A DNA stretch of 64,000 nucleotides from Zhengitettix transpicula (taxonomy: Eukaryota; Arthropoda; Insecta; Orthoptera; Tetrigidae): assembly GCA_037074705.1 (NCBI GenBank), contig CM073591.1, forward strand, positions 7,811,587 to 7,875,586, in the 5' to 3' direction. Shown piece after piece: positions 23,786-34,900 of this stretch. Within the stretch, counting starts at the first letter, position 1, and each line of letters starts with the position of its first letter. A program made the translations under genes and the position numbers. The notes under the pieces were generated by a model. It saw nothing but the letters and a program-made list of their open reading frames with translations. It ran no database searches and had not been told where the DNA came from.

Positions 23786-24555
23786 AGCTGGCGTCCTACG
23801 TCCACAGTGTCTACCTGCTGTAGACTGTTACGTAATCCCTGTGTGTGGGTGCGTGCGTTTTGTCCATTCCAACAACAACAACAACAACCACATCAAACAA
23901 TTTTTTAATCCAAATATTTGTTTGAATTCCTTTTCAACCCCCCCCCCCAAGCCCCCACGTAATAGTTGCCTTGATCAATGTTTAAATACAATTCGGTAAT
24001 TTGATTGTTTTACAACAAACACACAACAAGTCGTTATTACCAGAGGCTCGCTGTAGGGGTGAGGGGGGGGGGGTAGTACTTTATTTAGCCAACCCCCCTT
24101 TCCAGTGTATATTTAATTACTTGCCAAACTGCTGTGTGTGTTTGTGGCCGACAAATTAATCTAATGACATTTCCTGACTGCGGCGCGCGACTCTAAATGA
24201 ATTGTAAATTAAAAAAATAAAATAAAAATTCCCCGTTGGAGGGTTTTAATTTCGGTAAAACGGTAACGCTTCTTCTGATCGCTGAACGTGAGGATTTAAA
24301 GGGAATATATATATATATATATATACATGTATACCTGTAGTTTAATAACCGTGGAGTCTATTTTCTTTCCCCCTTCCCCCTCGTCACTTTGACCTCTGAC
24401 CAGCAGGGCCCCACCATGTTTTTCTGATGACGTCACTGTGACGTGGGCCAAACAACTGAAGGTCTGGTATTTCCGAAATATAAAAATGACATATGACGGA
24501 TGCGCCGCATCGAAATTTATTTTCCTCCCTTGATCTGTTCGCGACTGGCTTTTTC

Positions 24556-24603
<48 letters not shown>

Positions 24604-24750
24604 CAATGATCACTACAACTTAATAATAATTAACATAATCGTACAAATAAATAAAATAATTATATCTTTGTAAAACTTCAAATAAGAAACAAAAAGGGAT
24701 CTCATTCCTCAGGGTCAGTTTTTTTAATTTATTATTATTATTATTTTTAG
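23786..24750. other. Intergenic with (TA)n tracts
   Basis: Holds a short AAC run near 23870-23888, (TA)n at 24307-24325 and a longer (TA)n at 24559-24600. No gene was recognised. Confidence 0.5.
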
Positions 24751-26312
24751 GGTAACAGGTTACATGAGGGTAATTAACGGGGTGAAAACTCTCCTTGAGA
24801 AGCATAGGAAGGGATTTGAAAGGGGGGATGCGGAAGGGTAGAGGAAGGTAGCCAAGGGTTAACTAGGGACATTAAGTGGTTTAAGGATCCTAACCCGCCG
24901 GGGCATTCGCCTAAAAGTGATGCAGGAAAAACCCCTAGAAAAACCTGCATCAGGTAGGTCGGGCTCTTGGGTACTTGTCCCACGCCCTTCCCTGGATGGC
25001 GGGAGAGGAGGTTTGCTGTGGGCGGACGCAGCATTCTCTTATCCGTACCTCGACCAGTTTACGAGGCTGCTGGCCGGCTGTTCCAATGGGAACAGCGGAC
25101 AACTCTTACCGTATTCCCCAAGGTCTGTGACCCCCCGGAACATGCCACCTGTCAAAACAGGCCTCGGTGCTTATGGGGAACCTTAGTTCAAAAACAGAAA
25201 GAGAGGAGGAGGTATCCCCAAAGGTAACCCCTTCGTGTCTCTCCTACAAGGTTCTGCCTGCGAGAGAATAGCCCTCGCAGACGCCTGGACCCCTCAGGGG
25301 TCAGATTTTCGGACCCCCTTTTTCGGTGAGAATCAAAAAATTCTGACAGGGGAGAGAGAGAAAAAAGAAATATATATATATTAACAAGGGAGATGTTGTA
25401 TACGGTCCCCACAGCTACTCCACGTAAGGCCCTGTATGGCGGCGAAATCACATCCAGTCTCCCGTAACCGGTGGAGCGCAGCCTGATGATGCTAACGGGG
25501 CAACAGTCGGCAAACGACCATCTCGACGTGATGTGATCTCGAGTACGGTCTGCGTGGTGGGGGAAGGGGGGGGGGCGGGAGGGGGGCATGAGTTCTCTAA
25601 ATTTAGCTTAGCATCGGTTTCCAAACGAGTATTCAGCGCATAAACGATTCCCTCGGTCAAAAAAAAAACAACCCCATTATTGTTTTGCATTTATTCTACA
25701 AGCGAATAACAAAAAGTCATCAACAAAGAAAAGTGATAAAGGTTTTCCCATAGAGGATCCATTAGATTGACAAAGGAAGCCTGCGAGAGAATTCTCTCGC
25801 AGGTGAACCTTCCCAGAGAGCTCTGGCGGAGGCTACCTTTGGGAAAGCCTTCTCCTCTCTCTGTTTTTTTTGAACTAAGGTTCCCACAAGAACCGAGGCC
25901 TGTTTTGAGAGGTAAATGTTCCGGGGGTCGCGGACCTTGTGGAGGGCATACGGTAAGAGTTATCCGCTGTTACCATTGGAAACAGTCGGCCAGCTGCCTC
26001 CTAAACCGGTCAAGGCACGGCGAGGGGAAAAGCTGCGGTCCCCACAGCAAACTCCTCTCCCACCATCCAGGGAAAGGACGTGGGACAAGTACCAAATGCC
26101 CGACCTACCTGATGCAGGTTTTTCTAGGGTTTGTACTGCATTTCTTTAGGCGAATTGCCGCGGGGTAGGATCCTTAAACCACAGACTCGGGGACCCCTAG
26201 TTAACCCTTGGCTACCTTCCTCTACCCTTCCGTATCCCCCCTTTCAAAACCCTTCCTATGCTATTAAAGGGGAGTTGCCACTATGTGGGTTACCCTCATG
26301 TAGCCTGTCTAC
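24751..26312. mobile_element. FB foldback transposon, complete two-arm copy (1.56 kb)
   Basis: A + arm (24751-25282, head GGTAACAGGTTACATGAGGG, ending in the CTGCGAGAGA/CTCGCAG hairpin) and a minus arm (25775-26312) face each other across a spacer of about 490 bp. Both heads lie at the outer ends, the layout of a long-inverted-repeat foldback element. The spacer has no transposase. The right terminus is mutated and no clear target duplication remains. Confidence 0.7.
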
Positions 26313-27029
26313 ACCCCACTCCAAAAGAAAACCATTATTGTATCAGATTAAGTAAGGGATACTTGTTAATTCTGAAAAAAAAAATGTTATCCCATTTTTC
26401 TTTTGTGGGAAACTTTCTAAAAGTTGCAACGTCGAACCCACTTTAGAAATTTATTTGTTGATCTAAAATTTTCATATTATAATAATATATATATACTGTA
26501 ACAAACACTCCATCAATTATATTTCTTCGTAATTGTCTGAATTTAATTGATTTCTACACCTGAAGATGGGTTAGTTGGCGGTTGAAACGTTGTTTAAATG
26601 ATTATTCTTGAAATTTAATAATAAATTATCATTTTATCCCCCCCAATTATTGATTCATTCGTTCATTTTTAGTGGCCGATGATAATCTAACAACACTATT
26701 CTGAAAAATGGCACGGGAATAATTTTTTTTTTATGTTTTTGTAGTAAAAATAAGCTTTAAATATGGCAACGTCGCAAACACAGCAGAAGAAGATCTTTAC
26801 AACGAGGCATCAAATTACTCTCAAATAAAAAAGTGAAAAGGCCAAGAAGTAAAAAAGAAATAATAACAACACACTGCAGACAAAGTCGTAAAAAAAGGAA
26901 CTTAAAAAAACGAAAATAATTAATAGTAAAATTATTCAGTGAACAGTCCTAATCATTTTGTTGTTGTACGGTTGGCATGAGGATAAAAGGATAAATTAAT
27001 TTGCCCCAAAGAGGCTTGTGGAAAGTAAT
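26313..27029. other. Intergenic, AT-rich, nothing recognised
   Basis: A stretch near 26565-26590 (GATGGGTTAGTTGGCGGTTGAAACG) resembles non-coding repeat sequence. No gene was found. Confidence 0.35.
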
Positions 27030-28371
27030 TGACCTCTCTCTCTCTCTCGCTCTCTACCTCTCTCTATCTCCCTCTACCCCTCTCTCTCTGTACCTCTCTC
27101 GCTACCTCTCTCTACCTCTCTATCTCTCTCTATCTCTCTCTACCTATCTCTCTACCTCTCTCTCTACCTCTCTCTCTACCTCTCTCTACCTCTCTCTCTA
27201 CCTCTCTCTCAACCTCTCTCTCTACCTCTCTCTCTATCTCTCTCTCTACCTCTCTATCGCTCTCTGTACATCTCTATCTCTCTCTACCTCTCTCTATACC
27301 TCTCTCTACCTCTCTCTCTCTACCTCTCTCTCTCTACCTCTCTCTGTACCTCTCTCTACCTCTCTCTCTCTACCTATCTCTACCTCTCTCTCTACCTGTC
27401 CCTACCTCTCTCTACCTCTCTCTATCTCTCTCTACCTCTCTCTTTCTCTCTATCTCCCTCTCTCTACTTCTCTCTATCTCTCTCTATCACTCTCTCTACC
27501 TATCTCTCTACCTCTCTCTCTACCTCTCTCTCTACCTCTCTCTACCTCTCTCTCTACCTCTCTCTCTACCTCTCTCTCTACCTCTCTCTCTATCTCTCTC
27601 TCTACCTCTCTATCGCTCTCTGTACATCTCTATCTCTCTCTACCTCTCTCTATACCTCTCTCTACCTCTCTCTCTCTACCTCTCTCTGTACCTCTCTCTA
27701 CCTCTCTCTCTCTACCTATCTCTACCTCTCTCTCTACCTGTCCCTACCTCTCTCTACCTCTCTCTATCTCTCTCTACCTCTCTCTTTCTCTCTATCTCCC
27801 TCTCTCTACTTCTCTCTACCTCTCTCTATCACTCTCTCTACCTATCTCTCTACCTCTCTCTCTACCTCTCTCTACCTCTCTCTCTACCTCTCTCTCTACC
27901 TCTCTCTCTATCTCTCTCTCTACCTCTCTATCGCTCTCTGTACATCTCTATCTCTCTCTACCTCTCTCTATACCTCTCTCTACCTCTCTCTCTCTACCTC
28001 TCTCTCTGTACCTCTCTCTACCTCTCTCTCTCTACCTATCTCTATCTCTCTCTCTACCTCTCTCTCTACCTATCTCTACCTCTCTCTCTACCTCTCTCTC
28101 TACCTCTCTCTATCTCTCTCTCTACCTCTCTACCTCTCTCTATCTCTCTCTATACCTCTCTATCTTTCTCTACCTCTCTCTATCTCTCTCTCTACCTCTC
28201 TCTCTACCTATCTCTTCCTCTCTCTCTACCTCTCTCTATTTCTCTCTCTATCTGTCACTCTACCTCTTTGTCTCCCTCTCTCTACTTCTCTCTACCTCTC
28301 TCTATCTCTCTCTACCTCTCTACCTCTCTATCTCTCTATCAATATCTATCTCTCACTCTGTATCTCTCTGA
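27030..28371. repeat. CTCTCTAC-type minisatellite with higher-order repeat
   Basis: More than 1.3 kb of TACCTCTCTCTC-like words. A landmark, TATCGCTCTCTGTACATCTC, recurs near 27255, 27610 and 27929, so blocks of roughly 320-360 bp have been duplicated as units. Two frames remain open for over 450 codons and read only Leu/Ser/Tyr/Thr/Pro. They are composition artefacts. Confidence 0.95.
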
Positions 28372-28715
28372 ACAGTTCATTAATTTATTTGATATCATTG
28401 TTTACTTTATGATATATATATATATATATGTATACACTGAAGCGGTTAATTGGATATGTTTTGATGATCAGGTGATTATGGATCATTCATTGATGATGAT
28501 CATGAAACATGTTTTCTTTAACAGTAGCATATTTTAAGGTAACTGTTTTTTAAGGGGTAAAGAAGGGAGATAATTAAATTATGTGCGTGTGTGTACCAAA
28601 GTGTTTAAGTCAACTATCTGAAAGTAGATCCGTAGTATTTGGTTCAGGAAAGTGGACCAGCAACGTTGGAGTTGACTTTAGGATCCCGAGCGTTGGACCT
28701 ACGGCGACTCACAGC

Positions 28716-29716
28716 AGTTACGGTAATCCACATGGTGGCAACTGCCCTTTAATAAATAGGAAGGGAGGATTTGAAAGGAAGGATGCGGAAGGGGAGAGGA
28801 AGGTAGCCAAGGGTTAACTAGGGGACCGCCGGGTTATAGTTTAAGGATCCTACCCCGGGACATTCGCCTTAAAGTGATGCAGGACAAACCCTAGAAAAAC
28901 CTGCGTCAGGTAGGTCGGGCATTGGGTACTTGTCCCACGCCCTTCCCTGGATAGCGGGAGAAGAGTTTGCTGTGGGGACGCAGCTGTCCCCTCGCCGTGC
29001 CTCGACCAGTTTACGAGGCTGCTGGCCGACTGTTCCAATGAGAACAGAGGATAACTCTTACGGTATGCCACCCCCCCCGAAGGTCTGCAACTCCCGGAAC
29101 ATTCACCTGTCAAAACAGGCGTCGGTGCTTGCGGGAACCGTCGTTCAGAAACGGAGAGCGGAAAGGCAATGAGCCTGACTAATAAGATTATATATAAGCG
29201 AAATTCGTCTGCAAGGGCTTTTCTCTCAGGAAACACAGAAGGGGGGCTACCTCCTCCTCCTCTCTCCGTTTTTGAACTAAGGTTCCCACAAGCCGAGGCC
29301 TGTTTTGAGAGGTGCATCTACGAGGGGGGGGGGGGGTCAACAGACCTTGGGGCATACGGCACGAGTTGTTAGCTGTTCTTATTCGGACAGTCGGCCAGCT
29401 GCCTCCTAAACTGGACGAGGTACGGAGAACGGAAATGCTGCGTCCCCACAGCTAACCCCTCTCTCCTGGCCATCCACGGAAGGGGCGTGGGACAAGTACC
29501 CAAGAGCCCGACTTACCTGATGCAGGGTTTTCGTAGGGTTCATCATGCATCACTTTTAGGCGAATGCAGGGTAGGATCCTTTAACCATAGCCCGGGAGGC
29601 CCCTAGTTAACCCTTGGCTACCTTCCTCTACCCTTTCGCATCTCCCCTTTCAAATCCCTTCCTATGTTCGTAAAGTGGAGTTGCCACCACGAGGATTACC
29701 CTCATGTAGCCTAAAA
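28716..29716. mobile_element. FB foldback transposon, two-arm copy (1.0 kb)
   Basis: The + arm is 28716-29165 and the minus arm 29216-29716, separated by about 50 bp. The arms match the 24.8-26.3 kb copy. The left head has lost its first bases; the right head ends at CCCTCATGTAGCC. No coding capacity. Confidence 0.7.
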
Positions 29717-30211
29717 AGAAGATTATATATATATAAGTAGGGGGTCGCAAAGCTGTGGGAAATTAGAATGGGTCGGATTGGGCGGCGGGGGGGGGGAGGG
29801 GGGGTAAAAAAATATATGTGAGCGAGTTTAACTTGTCGTGTTTGAAAACATTTTTCTTTTTCATTGTGAGCCTGTTTTTGCCCCTCAGGAGTCAACACGG
29901 CTTATCGCGAGGCAACATTTGCTTCAACTGATGTTTGTTAGTTCCGTGTGTGTGTAAAAAAAAATATTTCTAATGAGGATTGAGAAGTCGAGTGTTTTAT
30001 CGATTGACGTAAAAACAACGAGAGAACCGCGTGGATATTACCTCTGGTTCTGTTGACAAATATTCTCCGTCACGGCATCATTCGTTAAGCTCGTTTTTTT
30101 TTTACGAGAAAGACTCCAGAAGACGTTGATGGTAGCTTTTTTTCGCCTTTTATGTATTCCATTATCTTTTACTTTCTCAGTTGTTGTATTTATGCATTTT
30201 CTTATTTAGGC
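29717..30211. other. Upstream region of gene A
   Basis: No promoter motif is convincing here. A G-rich run lies near 29781-29800. Sequence shared with the other two paralogues begins only at about 30212. Confidence 0.35.
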
Positions 30212-30305
30212 AGTCTCCCAGTTATGTTACGTTTTATCACTTCGCCGTGGAGAAGGTCATCGCGCGAGGGGTCAGGCTTCGTGCTCGCCGCAGTCAGTCG
30301 TCGCC
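30212..30305 (+). promoter_or_regulatory. Conserved 5' flank / probable core promoter of gene A
   Basis: About 90 bp directly upstream of the ATG is shared with genes B and C, including CAGTTATGTTACGTTTTATC, GGAGAAGG and CGCGCGAGGGGTCAGGCTTC. A TCAGTC, matching the arthropod initiator TCAGTY, sits at 30294-30299, 12 nt before the ATG in all three genes. Whether transcription starts there or further up cannot be told from sequence. Confidence 0.45.
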
Positions 30306-31891
30306 ATGCTACCTGTGGCCGCGCTGGTGCTGCTGCTGATGACGACGTGCGACGTCGCGAGGGCGCAGCAGGTGTCCGTGGAGACGGTGGTGTACGCCGA
30401 CAACTCCGCCGGGACCGCCATACAGATCCTCTTCCGCAACGACCTCAAGCTGGCGCAGAGGGCGAGCCTCTCCATGACGCTGCCCGAGTCCACCTTCAAC
30501 CTGTCGGTGTCCACGTCGCTGGCGTCCTCGGGCGAGGTCGCGGCCAAGACGGCGGCCGACGTCAGGGACGTCCGGAGGGCCTTCTCGGACGCCGTCGCCG
30601 TGGGCAAGATGGCGGTCCTCGCCGACGTCAAGTACGTCCGCCTCCTCGAGGGCTGCCGCTCGTCGTGTCCGTCGCTCACGACTGGTTTGCATTGTTTTTG
30701 CAGGAGCTCGTGCGACAAGTGCGTCGACTTGGACATCAACGTTCCGGCTCGGAATCTGCTCACCCTCAGGATCGTCTACAACGAGTCCCTCGCCACTCCC
30801 GAGGTCTGCGTCCCTGAAATGCGACTGAACCTACACAAAGGACCTGATTTCAAAGTAAGTGAACCTTCGTCGTCCACGGGTTCGGACTTGTGTGTCTCTG
30901 CCTCTCGGCGTTAAATCACCTCAATCACCTCGTTCACCATTAAAAACATCATAAGTTGGTCCTAGTACACTTTCCTTCTTCAACACACACTCAAAGTATC
31001 CACTCGACTGTAGTTTACAAGAAATCCATTATACCAAATGGAACTCCTGCTACATTGGACGAATGAAACGATCACTTAATACCCGGTATCTAGGGGATTA
31101 AATATCAAAGACAATTTCAAGTCTGAAACCTATCATCCGATTTGGCAACATGCACAGATTCTATACTAAACTATTCCTCACGATATGAAAAATTTCTACG
31201 TCATACACATCGGTCCTAATTTTTTTTTAAAAAAAGAAATTACAGATCCACTAATACACTTTTCACTCCCGGAAAATATAAACACTCAAAGGATCCACTC
31301 GACTGTAGTTTACAAAAAAAATCCAGTATCCCAACTGCAACTCCTGCTACATTGGACGAATGAAACGATCACTTAATACCCGGCATCGGGCGGGAAGTGG
31401 TGGGGGGGGGGGTTAGAGACAAATATAAAAGACAATCTCAAGTCCCCAAAACCTATCATCCGATTGGGCAAGAAGCACACAGATTCTATACTAAACTATT
31501 CCTCACGATATCAAAGATATTAGTACCAGACAAAAATATTGTTATATATATATATATTGTATCAACACCTTTACCCTCACCAAAAAAACTTTATCATACT
31601 TCATTACTTTATTTGTCGAGCATGAGCAATAAATTGTCGTCAGGGCCGTGGCTTGTTTATTTTTTTTTTCGGTTCAGCCCTCGCAGCTCCTTCGTCGAGT
31701 CCAGCTTGCAACTGCCTCTTACACTTGTTCCGTCTCGGCCCCGCTCTTTAGCTCCAACAATGCTGGCGCGTGGCCAAGAGTCGTCGACAATGACTCACAA
31801 CGAACAATGTAACCCAATCATGTTACTATATATTGTAACTTGACTGGTACGTTACAATATATATATATTGTAACGTCACAGTTTGTATATA

Positions 31892-31931
<40 letters not shown>

Positions 31932-34900
31932 TTCATTTGGTCCGATTTCAATATACAAATTTGTGACGTCACGTATGCACCTGTAAGAAGGCGTCGTTGG
32001 AAGGATATCTGGACAATCGAGAGTCATTATTTGGCCACGTGGTCACCTGAAAGAGGAGAGATCGTCGTTGGAAGCGGCGATGCCAATTAAGGACAATGGT
32101 TTGCTTGGTGTTGTTGGTGAGGAATGATGGTAATCACCACTCAGATGACGAGTCCCTCAGGCGTGTTGGGCTGAACCATGCAAGGTTGGGCCTCTGAGAT
32201 GATTATCCTCACTTCCTTAAGAACTACGGTTATGTTAAAGATACGAAACGTCGTGGCTCTTCCGCACTGAGTCTAGTTTCAATCACTTCTTCTTTCTGTA
32301 ATGATTTTATATCTATTAAAGCAGACGATGGAACAGCAGACCACTGTGAACCAAATATTGAATCGACTGTTTTCGTCAGATGCCTGCAGCCTCAGATTCA
32401 CGTTAATCTTATTTCCGCAGACGGGCGCTGGCTCCTACTCAGTGCACGTGTCCGGCAACATGCGACATCCCTACATGGAGGCTGAAATCTGCAACGTTTG
32501 TCAACGTAAGTCAGTGCATGTAGTTATGGGGGTTGCGGGAACTTGAAAATGGTTATAGGAAATAAAAGGGGTAGTAAAAAAGGAACTGATGAACGAGTTG
32601 TGGTCTAGGAAAGATCATCAGTTTGACATAATCCTGTAGTTTAACTCAACGAGCTTCCAAATTCTCTTATGTAATGTTGTGCACTCAGTGTCGGATTCGT
32701 GCAGCTGCGTCTCGTCCACGGTTCAGCCAAAGTTTGGCACGTCCTCCGCCTCCTTCGACTGGCAGAAACTTTCTCGCTACACCGCGTCGGGGCTTCGCGT
32801 CTGCACCAGCTTCCAGTGGCTCGGCACGGTACGTCACATGTCTGTCTGTCGTGGTCCAGTTGTGACATTGACTAAACGATTCCGCCACCATCTGGCAGGA
32901 CTCAGTGGGCGTCGTGCAGCCCCCGGCCGTGACTGCGTCTCGATCCCGAAGCCAGTACGTGGTCTTTGTCCTGGACACGGGCGACAGCATCTCGGAGACA
33001 GAGCTCTTGATAGTGAAAAAGATCTTCTTCCATGAAGCCAAGCATCTCAATGACGATGACACCTTCTCCGTCGTCAAATACGCCCAGAAAGCAGAGGTGA
33101 GCGGGTAACGCAAATTAACAATAACGTTGAAATTTGGGAGACGGGTGAATGACTGGTCCGATTGCAGGTTTGGAATCACGGGAGCAAAGAAATCTTTGCA
33201 GGCGAGAAGAAATACGTACACGAAGCCGTCCGTCACGTGCAGACCTTGACCAAGCGTGAGTTGTAGTTGGAATTTCCGCTGGAGGGGTGGACGGTGTAAG
33301 TGGAAAGTTGTTCAACGTCTTGGGTTTCAGGTGAGGGCTCTTCACTGGTGGCGGGCATGTCGCGAGCGCTAGAGCTCGTTGTAAGGGCGAAGGCGACGAA
33401 TCAGGCTTGTGGAGGCAGGGCCACGGTGGTGGTGGTCACCGGCTGGTCACCTGCAGGTACTTACGCCGACATTCACCGCGCCGTGCACTGGCTGACGCGC
33501 TTGAACGAGCGTGCGCAGGCGTCGGTGTTCATCGTGGGCGTGGGTGATACCGTGAACATGTGCGCGCTGCAGCAGTTGGCCGCGGACAACGGTGGCTGGG
33601 CGACGAAGGTGCGAGTCCTCCAGCAGCTGATCAGCCTCGTCGAACAGGCCAGACTCCCAAAGCAGCCGGTGCCACCTTTCCCGCAGGTAAGTGATGGTCA
33701 CACACCAGGCCAAGATGACATGGAACAATTTCCAATGTCTAATAAAATCAATCTTGTAACGTATTAACGACTCGATTGAAAGACAATGAGAACGCGAATA
33801 CAAGTTTGATGCCTTCCTGTGTGTGTTGCAGTACGTGGAGCCGACCATCTACAACATGACCGTGCACTCGAGGGTGGAGATGAGGTACGCCATCACCGTC
33901 GTCACCAGGAAGGTTTTTAACAGTGCGAAGTACTCACAGGAGGTGGTCTTCGCCTCCGTCATCCCGGACAATGCTTTCGTGTCCGGCTTTACCATGTGAG
34001 TGTAACTCGACCTCTTCACACAGGCACTCACATGCTCACATATTAGTTGACACCACTTGTGTTGGTTGCAGCGAGGTTGACGGCAAGGTCTACGAGAGCG
34101 AGGTGGTACAGCGAGGGTCCCAACACATATGGACGCCCACCGGCACCCAGAGCGCTAAAGTGGACACCAGGTAAGTTGTGCAACAGGTTAGTCATCGTCG
34201 TCCTGGAGGGCGTTGCCTCACTCCGTCACCCATTCTCAGCGCCCGCGATTCCAACGTCATCCTCATCTCCCTCAACATGGCGGCGCGTGCAGAGATGATC
34301 TTTACACTCACGTACGAGGAACTCCTCAAGAAGGAGAACGGCTTCTACACCTTGAGGCTCAACGTAGATCCTCGCCAGGTTCGTGGCTCTGATCTATTTC
34401 TGCCGCTCGCAGCGTCAGTGTCAATCACTTCTTGGTTTTCTTTCACAGGTAGTGGAGTACTTGCATGTGGGGGTACATGTCAAGGATGTGATTCCCATCA
34501 CGTCCTTCAAATACAAGCGGCCTACCAGCACGAACGGTACGTCTAAAAAATTTCGTTGAATCTGCCTAAGCATCAATGACTGTCCGATTGATTACAGATC
34601 ATGAGGTCGACTTCGGGAGGTACCTACCAAAGACCGACTTTGAGATCCACTGGAAGCCCGGCGGTTTGGAACAGGAGCAGATGTTGAGAGACAGCAGCCG
34701 ACAACTGGTGGTTAGATTTAAGCTGGAACAGAGTGTTTCGCAGGTGATCGTCATATCTCAGCACTGCTACTTCGTGCACTTCTTCTCTCCCGTGGACCTC
34801 ATTCCTGTAAGGAAGCACGTTGTGTTCACTCTTGACGTCAGCGCTTCCATGGCGGGGCGAAAGATTAAACAGTTGAAGGAAGCCTTCTCCATCATCCTGG

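Noticed and set aside
27001..28537. Open frames of 456 and 502 codons
   Set aside because: They lie in a CTCTCTAC minisatellite, read only Leu/Ser/Tyr/Thr/Pro, and two overlapping frames are open at once. This is low-complexity sequence without stop codons, not a gene.
20481..29317. Recurrent short frames such as those starting MSHALPWMAGE
   Set aside because: They sit in the FB transposon arm. The frame is broken differently in each copy and both strands are open in places, so no conserved protein is encoded.
30272..30763. Long frames antisense to exons 1-2 of genes A, B and C
   Set aside because: They are shadows of GC-rich coding exons, with no splice structure or conserved features of their own.
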